Of a DNA stretch of 64,000 bases, positions 1-11,079 are shown in pieces. Origin of the DNA: Gavia stellata (Eukaryota; Chordata; Aves; Gaviiformes; Gaviidae). The notes below the pieces were generated by a model. It was given only the letters and a program-made list of their open reading frames with translations, was not told the DNA's origin and did no database searches. Within the stretch, counting starts at the first letter, position 1. Each line of letters starts with the position of its first letter. The DNA is taken from positions 112,112,334 through 112,176,333 of the forward strand of contig NC_082595.1 in assembly GCF_030936135.1 (NCBI RefSeq). Reading direction: 5' to 3'. A program made the position numbers and the translations under genes.

Positions 1-1152
1 GTGGAGTACAAGCCTAGAAGAGGACGCAAACCATCCTTAGCAAGGGTATAAAGAGAGAGTTGGAAAGGGGAATGTTTGAAAAAGCGCAGGTGAGCATGAG
101 AAGGCACTTCCAGGACCTGAAGGTAAGTTGTGCACCTTCTTGTTCCATGGGAACCTTTCTACAGCCATGGGCAGTGTTTGGGGGTAGAGGACAACGTCCC
201 AAAAAAGGATATGGAGAACACGTGTGGTAATGTGAAGGCATCTCCTTGCGAGACATTGGCATCAGGAGGCTCCCATGTACACCGCTGGCATTGCTTTTGT
301 GGCAGGAGTCATCTCCAGTGGTGCCCAGAAACGTTATTAATGTCATTAATCCATTACGGCTGCTGAACGGTGTTGACCCAACCTAGCTCAAGGCACTGAT
401 GTGGGTCTGAGCCCCATACTCGAGCGTCTGCCCACAAACTTTTAACTTGACTAGCAGTTGTCATCCATAGTTGGTAACTACATCACTCCTATTCTCAAAT
501 TAATAGTGATTTGGGTCTTAGAGCAGCTCAGAGCTGCTGCCTCTGCACCTGAGAGCTCCTCAGCCCCAGCAGGCAGTAACGGGGGGGGCTTAGGGGGCTG
601 GCGGGGTGATGGGCTCCAAGCTCTGTCCCCTGCTCACCTGTTCAGCCGTGTGATGGCTGTAGGTGGAAATCATCAAGAAGATGGAGAAGGACTTTTCCGA
701 CATGCTCAGCCTCACTTTTTGCCCATGGGGCCAACTCAACAGCAAGGTGCCAGGTACGGTCCCTGGTGCACCGGCTTGGGGGGGATGTTTTGTGCAGTGC
801 CTGCGGCCCCAGGTTCTGCACCCTCGTTTTGGAGGTACGGCAGGGAAGAGCAACAGGACAGCAGGATTTCCTGGCTGTGGCATTGCCCAGAAGCTGCCCG
901 CTCTCATGCAAGACACCTTTCTCTAGCTATGCTCCGATTCCCAAACCTTAAACACCAAATAGCCAAACCCCATAGGAGAAATGAACTCAGGGAGTATGGG
1001 GGATCATTTCAGGAGCAAGGAAAGGTGACGGATTTATCATGAACCACCTGTCTTTAATGGACTCCTCTTTTTTTTTTTTTTCAGACTTGCAGAATGAGCT
1101 CTTCTTCATCCACACCATTCACGAGAACCTGCATTCAGCCAGAGACACGTAG
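1..1152 (+). CDS. NUGGC: 3' end of a NUGGC (SLIP-GC)-like gene, first copy; last three exons
   Basis: Three terminal exons can be read: about 18-122 (donor gtaagt at 123), 663-753 (acceptor tgtag, donor gtacgg) and 1085-1152 (acceptor after a T12 tract). Junction phases are 0 and 1. The product ends FIHTIHENLHSARDT and stops with TAG at 1150-1152. The part seen is charged and helical (RELERGMFEKAQ, EKDFSDMLSL), as expected of the C-terminal stalk of a dynamin-like GTPase. NUGGC is a nuclear GTPase of germinal-centre B cells thought to limit AID-induced DNA damage. The name rests mainly on synteny, because NUGGC precedes SCARA5 in the same orientation in human 8p21. One oddity is an in-frame TAG at 15-17 just before the readable part of the first exon, where the only acceptor (cctag) lacks a pyrimidine tract. 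A frameshift or nonsense change there is possible. The GTPase domain lies outside the window. Confidence 0.55.
663..753 (+). CDS. NUGGC: NUGGC-like copy 1, penultimate exon
   Basis: This 91-nt exon starts in phase 0 and ends in phase 1 and encodes a helix with the core MEKDFSDMLSL. Its length and phases are identical to the exon at 9662-9752, with 13 of 30 residues shared, which shows the two gene tails are paralogous. Confidence 0.6.
1085..1152 (+). CDS. NUGGC: NUGGC-like copy 1, last coding exon
   Basis: The exon follows a strong acceptor (twelve T then CAG) and completes the split codon of the previous exon as Asp. It reads DLQNELFFIHTIHENLHSAR and then DT, stop TAG at 1150-1152. It corresponds in position to the last exon of copy 2 at 10000-10049, but the sequence is very different. 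Confidence 0.55.
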
Positions 1153-1657
1153 AGTGCTGCGGGGATCGTCTAAGATGATTCAGTTTTATTATGCCCATCA
1201 GTGGCTTGCTCTCTTTACTCAGTGGGTTCATAAGCAATGACCTCAGGTGAATTTTTTCCTCCTACAAAAGCATTTCCGAGGTATTTTGTGTGCATTTTAT
1301 GATACTGCCTATGTAAGAGTCCTGTGCAATCCCCAAGCACCCTTCCCCTGCATGCCATGATGAGTCCCACACCCTTCAGCAGTGACCTGCGTCCCAAGGT
1401 TGCTCTGACATTGACTCCTCGTGATGGGTATCATCCTGGACTGTGGGGTTGACTGTCTCCCAGGATGAGCAGGATCGGGGTGTCTGTGTCTCTCACCAGG
1501 TTATTGGGGTCCCCCCCAGCCATCGCACCTCTGTGCTCCTTCACGCTTGTGGAGACGAGCCTTTCATCCCATAACCCCCCCTACTCATGTGCCAAATGTA
1601 TCCCGATTTTACCTGCCACGCTTATATCTCTGTTGATACTTTGGATTTTGCTAGTAA

Positions 1658-1663
1658 AATAAA
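1658..1663 (+). terminator. NUGGC: Poly(A) signal AATAAA, NUGGC-like copy 1
   Basis: A canonical AATAAA lies about 0.5 kb after the stop codon at 1152, followed by T/G-containing sequence. It would give a 3'UTR of roughly 0.5 kb. Confidence 0.45.
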
Positions 1664-2938
1664 AATGTTCAGAACAAACTGGCTTATACTTAGTGCGCTC
1701 CTGTGAAAGACTTGCTTCAATAAAACCGGCCCCAGAGAGCTGCTTGGGAAGCGCTTCCCTCTGCAAAATGACCTCATGAAATGAGTTTAATGTTTCCAGA
1801 GGAAAGCAAGGCAGAACCTCTGGGGTCTTCAAAGGAGAAATGGCACGAGCAGACAACCAGGGAAGGAAAAAGCTGACGAGAGATGGAGAAATACCTGGAA
1901 GGAGCACTGAGAAAAAGCTAAGGGGAGAGGACAGGAGTGCACAAGCAAACACGAGAAAAAGCTGTGCAACACCTTTGTGAGAAGCCCCTTGCTCTGTTGT
2001 GGGAAGCGTGTGCCCATTGGTAATTAGCCCACTGCAGCATCGTAAACGAGCGTCTGTGTGGCGAGTTTCTTGTTTGAAATCCAGGGCGACTTCTGTACAA
2101 GCGAATCAGTGGGTGCTAAGGCTGGTTATGGTCCTTTAGTCACGGCGGGATGCTGTGCCCAGGTACGGCATGGGAGTCCCCCACCAAAGCCCCCAGCCCC
2201 AGGGTTGCTTTGGAGAGGAGAGTTTAGTAGATTGGCCATGGCTTCATGGGTGGGCTCTGGCCAAAGAGCAGCCCGGGGCAGGTTTAATTTAGCCCTAGAG
2301 CCCTTTCTATGGTGCAACGAGGAAGAAGGAGCCCATGAATGTCTTTTTTGGGGTGGTGGCACTGCTGCATGGCTCTTGTGTAGGGTGGGAACAAGTGATG
2401 GCCGAGCCCCCGTGAGCTGACGTGGCTCCTCCGGATGCTTCCCAGGTGGGGAACCAGCCTGCCCCGGCTTTCCGCTTGCTGAAAGCAGCTCCAGGGCTGA
2501 CCCTGCCTTTGCACCTCGGCCAAAAGCCAAGCAGCCAAATTGCTGGGGGGGGGTCCAAGCTTCAAGCATCCCCAGGGTGGGCTTGGAGGCAGTGGGGGTG
2601 CTTGGCCGTCTTCTGGACCCCAACCAAGTGCACTCATCTCCTGGCTGGTCCACATCAAGGAGCAAGCCTTCTCCTGGCTTCTCATCCCCAAATCTTGCAT
2701 ATCTTTACCATCCCCCTGACTTTCATAGGGTATAAAATCATTTTCCCCTACTCTGCTGCTGGTCCAGCACCCTGGGGAAGCTGCGCTGGAGGCTTCCTCG
2801 GCTAACAAAGCTGTCCCGTGCCAGGACCAGCCATCGAAGGGGTGAGCGGAGAGCACCGGTCACCCTCCAGTGCCTGAGCGATGACACAAGTGACATCAGC
2901 TGGAAAATGTCTTAATTACCTTCTTTTTCTCCCTCAAG
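1664..2938. other. Interval between the two NUGGC-like tails
   Basis: No convincing exon, CR1 fragment or tandem repeat was seen. At about 1.3 kb it is too short for a typical multi-exon GTPase domain. This is why copy 2 looks N-terminally truncated. Confidence 0.5.
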
Positions 2939-3072
2939 CGGTTCTTGAAATACAGACATCTTTGAGGTCTTATCACCGCTCCTCTGAGCACAGCCTGGTT
3001 GTGGAAAACCAGGGACAACCCGGGGATGATGAGGACTTTGGGACCGGTCAACTGAAATGGCAGAGGCTCAAG
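2939..3072 (+). CDS. Putative exon of NUGGC-like copy 2
   Basis: The stretch lies between acceptor ctccctcaag and donor gtaaga. One frame is open for 44 codons and reads LEIQTSLRSYHRSSEHSLV and then an acidic stretch GDDEDFG. The sequence looks like a real coding exon, but I could not tie it to a specific NUGGC segment, and its end phase does not fit the next candidate. Confidence 0.4.
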
Positions 3073-3978
3073 GTAAGAGGGCAACGTGTGCCATCATCTG
3101 CTCTGCTTCTGCAAGCATGGGAGGGGACCTTCCCCAGGCTTCTGCTGCCCTCCACCCTGTCCTTCACACCAGCTCATGCCAAATTATTCTGCTTTCACTC
3201 ACTTGCAGATTTCTGAAGGATAAAGCTTTCCAAGTTTAAGCAGATGCCGGGACCTGGGAAGTCACAGCATCTTTTAAACTGCATTTCCTAACAGAGGAAT
3301 TGGCTTGTTAGAGTTTCTCCACTTTGCTGGGGGACAAAGCATGCGATCACCATGGGAGGAGTGGGGATGGGATGCCTGAACGAAGGTTCCTTCACCCAAA
3401 TACAGTATTCATTTTAGGGAGCTACCCTTGTGGTAGCGTGTCCACCATGCTGCTCCTGCTCTGCTCTTTCTGCTCTTTCCCCTTAAATGCTTAAATGCCC
3501 AACAAAAACCACAGCCAGGAGGAATTTACCCAGCTAAGGGGACTTTGGGGCTAATCCAAGGTTTGCTATAGTGACCCCACTTGGGCAAAAGATTTTGGAG
3601 ACCCGAATTCAGGTCTGTGTCAAGGCTGATTAGAGAACGCTGGCTAGGAAAAGACTTTCGAAGTGGAGGGATTTTGACACCCAATATATTTTGGGTGTGA
3701 AGAGCCGTGCTGGCCATCCCTGGCTCCTGGGATGGCCCGTGAAGCTCCAGTGAGATTGGGCAGCAAAGTTGAGGCAGCTGCCTGCCCTGAAGTAGACATC
3801 CACCCTAGGTCAGGTGAGCCACCAGCTAGACCTTACCTCCAGGGATTATGAGGGTAATGAGCTCAAATGTCCAAACCTGAGTGATTAAAGTTTCACCCCT
3901 ATACACCTTTAATTCAGGCTTTGGAGAGGGATTTCTCCCAACATCAGTGATAAAAGAGCTTAAATTATTTGCTATCAG

Positions 3979-4124
3979 GCTTTGTAACTCTATTCACACC
4001 TGGTGAGACAGTGATAATGAGGATGTCCTTTCAACGTGAAAAGGTGCAGAAAGTAAAAACGCAGCTGAAATACCCCGAAAGCGACCGAGAATGCTGCAGG
4101 AGGAACAAGAGGCTCCTAAAAACC
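3979..4124 (+). CDS. Putative exon of NUGGC-like copy 2
   Basis: One frame is open up to donor gtgagt at 4125. It encodes a highly charged helix (EKVQKVKTQLKYPESDRECC, then RRNKRLLKT) typical of a stalk or coiled coil. The acceptor could be at 3978 or 4011; neither phase matches the exon at 2939-3072, so another exon may lie between. Confidence 0.35.
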
Positions 4125-4843
4125 GTGAGTACGAGAACACGCAGCCCCGGGGCAGGGCAGGGACATGCCTAAAACACAGCAAGTTTTGGAGAGGGATCAC
4201 AGCCTTGCCTGTAGCGGAGGGAAGAGAGGCAAGAAGGCTGCAGCAGCGCGCAGCCGTGGCCATTTCTATGGAGAATCCGGTCCCTAGATCCTGACGGAGC
4301 GATGTCGGTGCTGTCCGAGGAGCCAGAGCATCCCAGACTGGTCCCCCCACGCCTGCAGCAATTCATTCTGATTTATCCCTGGGAAAAGAGCCCCTTGGCT
4401 CTGGGTAACTTCCCCACCAAACTGCATTGAGTAGAAAGAACGGGAACTTTGCAAATAACACAAATCTATCTCCAAGGTTTAACCGTGCTCAGAGGGTTTG
4501 GCGGAGGCTCGTTTCTAAAGAGAAAAATAAAACTGGGAATTGCCTACTTGGATTGATCCAGAGGGATGCATAAAGCAGATTTGGCTCTCTGACAGCTTCC
4601 TGTCATAAGGAAAGTTAGCTGCCCTTCTTGGCATCCCATGGAAATATCAGAGGAGGTTTTATAGCTTGCAGCAAAGAGGAGGGAAGGCCAACAGGATCTC
4701 CTGGGACAGAGGCCAGGAGCGAGCGGAGAGCTGTGTGCCGTCTGCTGCAGAGCTCCCTCGGTGCTTCTCCCACCTTGGAATAGGCCAGCCAGGGTTTGGA
4801 GCAGGGAAACTGGGGAAGGATGTTAGAGATCAGAGGCCATGTT

Positions 4844-4965
4844 TCAGAAATAGCTCCTTTGGGATCTCACCAGAGCGGAGTAGAGAGGCAGAATCCCCTC
4901 CCTCGACTTGCTGGCCATGCTGCTGGTGATGCAGCCCAGGATGTGATTGATGCCGTGCCTAAAGC
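4844..4965 (-). mobile_element. Old CR1 LINE fragment
   Basis: Read on the minus strand, the translation contains [17 protein letters not shown], which matches the reverse-transcriptase C-terminal region of avian CR1 ORF2. It is short and diverged. Confidence 0.6.
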
Positions 4966-5102
4966 AGGTGGTCAGAGACCTGCCCAGGTTGCTCCACGGA
5001 TACATGCCAGCAGGATTAGCCCGGTCTTGGGAAGTGCACTGGACAAAGATTGTGGTGAATAAGGTCACGCCATGGGCCAAAGCCTGATGTCCTCCCACCC
5101 AG

Positions 5103-5240
5103 GAACGAGTGCTTCCAGGACTTGTTCTTCAGCAGGAGTCCTGGAAAGAGAGCAATCCTGGGAGGAGGGCGGAGAGGGGCATCATGTGCCCCTACAGCCA
5201 TATGCTCTTCTTCAAGGAGATGGTGCTCAGCTGGAGACAA
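5103..5240 (+). CDS. Weak candidate exon of NUGGC-like copy 2
   Basis: A stretch of 138 nt lies between acceptor cacccag and a gtatga donor. It is open in phase 0 to 0, which suits the exon at 7371. More than one frame is open, so coding status is uncertain. Confidence 0.2.
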
Positions 5241-7370
5241 GTATGAAAACGAAGGCAACCCTGCCGTTTCCTTCTGCAAGCTCCACTGCACCTGGGTTTT
5301 TTCTGGGGTGGATCCTTGGCTTTCTTGCTAAGGGGGCATGGGGCAAGGCATGGGAGACCCATCATCTGAGCTGAGCTGGTGGTTTGGATTTCTCCTACAG
5401 CCGTTGAAGGGAGAGGCTCTACAGGAGGTAGTTTTAGCCCTACCTGTTTTAGGATGGGCTGCATTATCCTGCAGAGATCTTTATTTTATGCTCAGACAGG
5501 CTGCTAGTGGCTGAAGGAGGCTGCAGGGAGGACGAAGCAGAGGCAGAGGGTTTCTAGCTGTCTTTTCCATATGTTGAGACAAGCAGGAATGACCTGGGAA
5601 TCCAGGAACAAAAAGATCACGATGGGTTGTATAAAAGAGCAGAAGAAGATTGGGGGGGGTGGGGGTTTTTGTTTTGTTTTTCTGGGCATTTACATAAAAA
5701 TTGCCACCAGGAATTTTGAATTTTTTTAAGCCATCACTCATTTTTTAGCAGAAGCAAAGCAAAAAATGAGCTATTTCTCTTGCTAAAGCCAAATAAACAC
5801 AAAGAAAGCAAAATCTCATAAGCCATGCTTTTGGCTTGGCAGGACAAGATGACCCAACTCTCATCCTCGATGAAACAACCCTAAAGAACTTTTTGCATCC
5901 CAGTACATCTTGTCTTCATTCCCTCAGTGATAGACACGTCTGGTGAAATGTTTGCTGTCATCTAACCTTGCCTGGTCTCTTCTCAAATACCCCCACGAAA
6001 CTAATCTTGGAAACTCAGTTGCAGGCAACCCGGTCTGGGAAGCACTCAGGTCTGCCTTCTTCCCCAAGAAACCTAAGACGGCATGACTTTGTCTACTCAC
6101 CGAGCAAACTAAAAATATCTCCCCATTATTCATTTACTCAGGCAAAGCTTCTAATTGAATTATGTGTCTCAGCAACTTGCTCATCTCTCCCCCGATTGCT
6201 TCTAATCTTCCTGCAGCCAACAGCCCCCAGCCTTTGTTCACCTGGAAGACCCGGACTGATGTACTGCCTTAGCAGTGCAATATATAAATCAAAGTGGCAT
6301 TTGCAGCAACATCCTTTTCTGCTCTGTGTTTTACATGGGTTCAGACAGAATAAGAAAGAAAATTACTATCTTCCTATCTCCCGTTCCCCAAAGAAAAGAA
6401 GAAAGTGAATTCACCTCGTGTCTTCTGATAAAAGAAACTTGCCTTGATTGGCAGAGAATAAAACAGCAACGATCAAATCCTCAGCCTGGGCTGGTGTGGG
6501 GATAGGATCAACCTATAGGCAACGTCAGCAGCATCCCCCATCTGCGCCGCTCCCTTGCACTGGGGCTCCCCTACCCTTGCTGTCCCCTCAATCCTCCTGT
6601 GCCTGGGAAAGCAGTGACTCCTGGAGAGACAGTGAGCCGGAGGAAGCCCATCGTCTATCTAATGGTCATTTAAGAGGGAACTCTAATAACCTGGAGTTAT
6701 TATTCAGCCTTGTGTGCAGCAGAACTGTGTTTAATGCTGAGCCACAATGAGGTCCTGCTTCATCCTTGGGGAAACACTAGATGGTTTGCGAGATGCCCTG
6801 CTAGACGGTAGTATGGAAAGTAAATGGGAACCCTGGGTGACCAGAGCATGACGGATTTGGTCCTAAGCTTGAGAGCTTCAATAATAAAATAAGACCCCGC
6901 ACTGCAAGGAGCTCCTGGCAGTGTGGCTGGGTATGTCCAGCCCAGGATACAAACTCAGTCTTAAAAGTCTGTGCAATACATGCCTTTAAGGCCGTGCTAT
7001 TAAAACACCAGTCAAGTCAGCTTGAAGACAGTGTCATTGATATTATGGGCGCTTGGAGCTGGAAAAATCACACATCTGCACACAAATTTCTGCCCGCTGG
7101 CCAGGAGGACATCACCAGCGTGCCTTGACAGGGTGGGGAGGGAGCATCCTGAATCCCTGTGCACCATTTGGCCTGTTGTCCAGAGACCACTGCTCTAGTG
7201 AATGTCTTTAGCGGTGTAGATGCAGCCCCATATCCCTCAGTTTTATCATCTCAATTCTGCATAACCCCCATGCTCCACCTGCTCCTGGGCTTGGAAGTGT
7301 TTGTTTGGATTCTGCTAGCAAACGAGGCTTTGGAGAGTTGCTGGTAAACACTTGACATCAGTTCCTGCAG

Positions 7371-7479
7371 ACAAACATCATCACGAAAGCCCTTGAAAGA
7401 GAAATTCTTTTGAAAAAGAAAAAATGTCTATGAGCCCCTGGTCCTGTCCATCCAAAGCACCTTACCGCGTGTTACGAAG
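7371..7479 (+). pseudogene. NUGGC-like copy 2 exon with an apparent one-base frameshift
   Basis: Acceptor gttcctgcag and donor gtagga bound 109 nt. The first part reads NIITKALEREILLKKKK. A +1 change in the A-rich run near 7415-7423 is then needed to continue as NVYEPLVLSIQSTLPRVTK. Without that base the exon is 108 nt and phase 0 to 0, exactly what the next exon needs. Homopolymer sequencing error and true frameshift cannot be told apart here. Confidence 0.5.
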
Positions 7480-8051
7480 GTAGGACTGGTTCTCCATCTA
7501 ACTCTGTGTTTGCCACTGTGAGTTCGCTGTCTGGCCCTGGGACATGTTTTCCCAGCTCTTGCATGGAGACTAGGTACAAAACCCTTTAGTTTCACTGGCT
7601 GAAGGAGGATGCCTAAATTTCTGTCTTTGGGTGATGCATTTGGTGGGTCACAATCTTCTTTCCAGACAAAATATTTGAGTTCCAAAACCTACTGCATAAA
7701 TCCCTTGTCTTGTTGATACTGTTGTTCCATCCCTTGATTGTCAAACCACATAAACCCATCACGCTTCTCTTGTGGCTCAACTGGAGGCTCTTCTTTCCCG
7801 GGATGGAGAAACACGTGGGGTTGGGGAGCTGAGACCATGTCAAGGGCTACTGGGGAAAGCTGGAGGAGAACTGGAAGGAGGTAGCTTGAAGGTTTTGCTG
7901 TTGGGTAAAAGCATTTTTTAGGATGGCAAAAGTAGGTTGAGAAGAAGGGGATTGGGAGGTGGAAATCTGCCACTGGCTGATTCCCTGGCAGCATGGCTTT
8001 AGCACGCGTTTCAACAACAGCACATTGATGTTTCCTATTGCTGCAAGACAG

Positions 8052-8189
8052 GCTGCTCAGATAAGTGGGAAGGAGACATATGAGCAGACAAAAACCCATC
8101 TGGAACATGACATTGAGGTGGAGGTAGGGAGGGAGGGAGATGTTCGAAAAGCAAAGGAGAAGATGAAGAGCCAGTTCCAGGATCTGACG
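8052..8189 (+). CDS. NUGGC-like copy 2 exon
   Basis: An exon of 46 codons, phase 0 to 0, with acceptor gcaagacag and donor gtgagt. It ends KAKEKMKSQFQDLT and aligns with KAQVSMRRHFQDLK at the end of the first exon of copy 1. It contains three extra residues in a gagg-repeat stretch (8130-8150). Confidence 0.6.
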
Positions 8190-8711
8190 GTGAGTGATGC
8201 TTCAAAACCTGCGGTCATCAATCCAGAAAGTGTGACAGAGAAATTAATGGCCAGACAAGGCTCTCTCACCCTCTCCACGGGCTGGTGGTCACTGCAGAGC
8301 CCTTTTAATACTTGGTGGAGTTTTATGGACCGTGTGGGACGTAGCAACTAAGATGACAGAGCAATTGTGTGAGATGTAGGTTGTTCTGCAACGTTATAAA
8401 TGTGACAGTCTTTGGAAATTTCAATGAGAACATGAGCTCTTGATCAGCTTCAGCTGATTTTTGTTTGGATTCAATTCCCTGGTTGTCCCCAAAACCAGCT
8501 TTGATGTCGTCTTAGTTAGCAAGCAAAATTATCTTTTTCTAGGTAGCAATTTCCTAGCTTGGCCCCTTCCTTTCCTGATTCCTGACCTCATATGAGCTCT
8601 TCTACAAAATCTCTGGCCATTCAGGTTCATTCATGTGTGTTGAAACCTGATGGATTCAAGCTGTGATCATACACACCAAGACTCATCACAGTTACGAGTC
8701 AACATAGGTGT

Positions 8712-9494
8712 GTTGATCTGCTGGAGGGTCGGAAGGCTCTGCAGAGGGATCTGGACAGGCTGGATCGATGGGCCGAGGGCAATTATATGAGGTTCAACAA
8801 GGCCAAGTGCCGGGTCCTGCACTTGGGTCACAACAACCCCATGCAACGCTACAGGCTTGGGGACGAGTGGCTGGAAAGCTGCCCAGCAGAAAAGGACCTG
8901 GGGGTGCTGGTCGACAGCCGGCTGAAGATGAGCCAGCAGTGTGCCCAGGTGGCCAAGAAGGCCAACGGCATCCTGGCCTGGATCAGAAAGAGTGTGGCCA
9001 GCAGGAGCAGGGAGGGGATCGTGCCCCTGTACTCGGCGCTGGTGAGGCCGCACCTCGAATCCTGTGTTGAGTTTTGGGCCCCTCACTCCAAGAAGGACAT
9101 TGAGGAGCTGGAGCGTGTCCAGAGAAGGGCGACGAAGCTGGTGAGGGGTCTGGAGCACAAGTCTTATGAGGAGCGGCTGAGGGAGCTGGGGTTGTTCAGT
9201 CTGGAGAAGAGGAGGCTGAGGGGAGACCTCATCGCTCTCTACAACTACCTGAAAGGGGGTTGCAGAGAGGTGGGTGTTGGTCTCTTCTCCCAAGTGACAA
9301 GCGACAGGACAAGAGGAAATGGCCTCAAGTTGTGCCAGGGGAGGTTTAGATTGGATATTAGGAAAAATTTCTTCACTGAACGGGTTGTCAGACATTGGCA
9401 CAGGCTGCCCAGGGAGGTGGTGGAGTCACCATCCCTGGAGGGATTTAAAAGATATGTAGATGTGGTGCTTCGGGACATGGTTTAGTGGTGGACT
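8712..9494 (+). mobile_element. CR1 LINE ORF2 C-terminal fragment, truncated at both ends
   Basis: A 233-codon open frame (8787-9485) carries CR1 ORF2 signatures: [60 protein letters not shown] and [19 protein letters not shown]. This is the region after the reverse-transcriptase catalytic core. The copy stops soon after the ORF end and lacks the usual CR1 3'UTR and octamer tail. It lies in the penultimate intron of the NUGGC-like second copy, in sense. With no catalytic motifs it cannot be active. Confidence 0.9.
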
Positions 9495-9661
9495 AAAATC
9501 AGTTTTGATGCTTCCCCAGCCGCTTTTTTGGGTATGCCAAGGTCAAAGCTGCCATCACTAGCGTTACAACCTTGGCAGTCCCAGCAGATAACAGTGCAAA
9601 CTGGGAGTTCCTGGAGCTTAACGGCTCTGTCATCTGACTCTGTCATCCTCTGCGATTGCAG

Positions 9662-9752
9662 GAGCATATCACCGTGATGCTGGAGAAGGACTTTTCCAAC
9701 ACGCTCAGACTCATTTTTCATCTGTGGGACCAACTGCTTGGGGTGCTGCCAG
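9662..9752 (+). CDS. NUGGC-like copy 2 penultimate exon
   Basis: A 91-nt exon after acceptor gcgattgcag, donor gtatgg. It encodes a helix with core MLEKDFSNTLRL. It has the same length and phases as 663-753. Confidence 0.6.
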
Positions 9753-9999
9753 GTATGGTCCAACTTCTCCTCTCTGGGACGTATGTGTGAGTGGGAGAGG
9801 ACTGGGGGACAGACTTGGGGTGCTGTGTGTCTTTTCCCACCATATATTCCTGAATAAACAGCTGGGGTCCATGACCGCTGAGCATACTTGCATGTTCCCC
9901 TTCCTTTCTTCTGAATACGGTATAACTTTCTTCCCCTTCTGCAAAAAAAAAAAAAAGGCCAACAACTAAATCTTTTTCTTTTTGCTCTTCTCCTTGCAG

Positions 10000-10049
10000 C
10001 TTTCCAGAAGGAATGCCAAGAAATCCAGGCTTTGCCGAAATCCCTGTGA
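10000..10049 (+). CDS. NUGGC-like copy 2 last coding exon
   Basis: Acceptor ctccttgcag at 9990-9999. The split codon gives Ala, then FQKECQEIQALPKSL and stop TGA at 10047-10049. No canonical AATAAA was found in the following 600 bases; variants such as AATATA near 10,149 and ATTAAA at 10,742 exist. Confidence 0.55.
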
Positions 10050-11079
10050 CAGCCAGACTGACCAAAAAGACCTGCAAGAAGAGTCTGTCTTTGGGTTTTT
10101 TTCATCAAAATGTTTGGGGGGGGCCGGGCTTTTATCCTTAATTGCTTTTAATATAATGAGTTTATTGCTTTTACGTGTTGATTATCATGCAAGTGGGAAT
10201 TTTAGAGACATGATGGGTTACATTCAGTAGCTGAAACGCAGGCTCGGAAAGACCCAGAAGGGTGTGGGTCTCTTGTAGGTCCCATGTCATATCTGCCAGC
10301 CCCTCATGAATGGGCTTTTCCCCATGCTGGCCGTGAGCACTGGAGGTGCCTCAGCTGCTTTGGTGAACGTCTTTTAGGACATAGGACGATAGGTGACATG
10401 TATGAGTTTAATAGCATTTATACTAAAAATTAGTTGTAGCTTGTGCATAGTTTTCATACTCTTTTATAAAGGCAAATCCCTTTTTTCCCCACGTATTTCA
10501 GTTTTCCAGTAGAAGCCAGCAGAGCGAAACTCAACCTATGCCTGAATCAAACCCAGAACCGTCCAACGGCAAATTTATTGCGTGGCGTATAAACAGAGAA
10601 GGCTGTAAAGATGCAAAAGCGCAACTCTGCTGGAAATTACCTGAAATCTAGTAAAATATTAACCTTTTTGGATTACACATGACTGGTTTTTTTTTTTTTA
10701 ATGCAAAAGAAGTAACTGGGCTGCTTGCTCGGGTGTTTTGTATTAAACCTTGGGAATACTCTACAGTAATTGCCTTTATTTGCTGCAGCTTCGGTTTCAC
10801 TGGGGCAACGTTTGCAGATGTTTGGCCAGGCCTGAATGGAGCGTGCTTCGATGATGCTTTTGGCCTTTCTGCAAGGAAAGGCAGCTCAGTGGTCAGAGCC
10901 CTACCCCAAGCTGTTCAGACCTGGAGTGTGTTGTCTTTCCTTGTCCCGGACCTTTGGGGTGTCCTTGGTAGGTGTCCCAAGGAGAAGCCTTGGTCAGGGG
11001 TGGCTGTGGGAGGCAGCTGCCATGGCCTCACGTTGCACCGTGGTGGGAGGAGACCTGCAGCCCTGTGGTTGCACCCCTG
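10050..11079. other. Intergenic, NUGGC-like copy 2 to SCARA5 (proximal part)
   Basis: AT-rich sequence with no supported gene, CR1 copy or tandem repeat. Confidence 0.5.

Larger units (their letters stand above)
2939..10049 (+). pseudogene. NUGGC-like second copy (paralogue or decayed tail) with no visible GTPase domain
   Basis: Secure exons are 8052-8189 (46 codons, phase 0 to 0), 9662-9752 (91 nt, phase 0 to 1) and 10000-10049, which ends FQKECQEIQALPKSL with stop TGA at 10047-10049. A further good exon is 7371-7479. Weaker ones are 2939-3072, about 3979-4124 and 5103-5240. The last three secure exons match copy 1 in order, phase and length; copy 2 carries about three extra residues (REG) in a purine-rich stretch. 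Protein identity of about 43% over the 9662-9752 exon means an old duplication. Two things argue for decay or a remnant: no P-loop (GxxxxGKS/T) is seen in the window, and exon 7371-7479 needs a one-base shift in an A-run. Open, spliceable exons argue against long neutrality, so an assembly indel is also possible. A CR1 copy sits in its penultimate intron. The family name is inferred. Confidence 0.5.

Noticed and set aside
8787-9485. 233-codon open frame as a host gene
   Set aside because: Matches the end of CR1 LINE ORF2 at every block; no catalytic part present.
9849-9857. AATAAA as a gene end
   Set aside because: Falls in the last intron of NUGGC-like copy 2, before the final coding exon at 10000.
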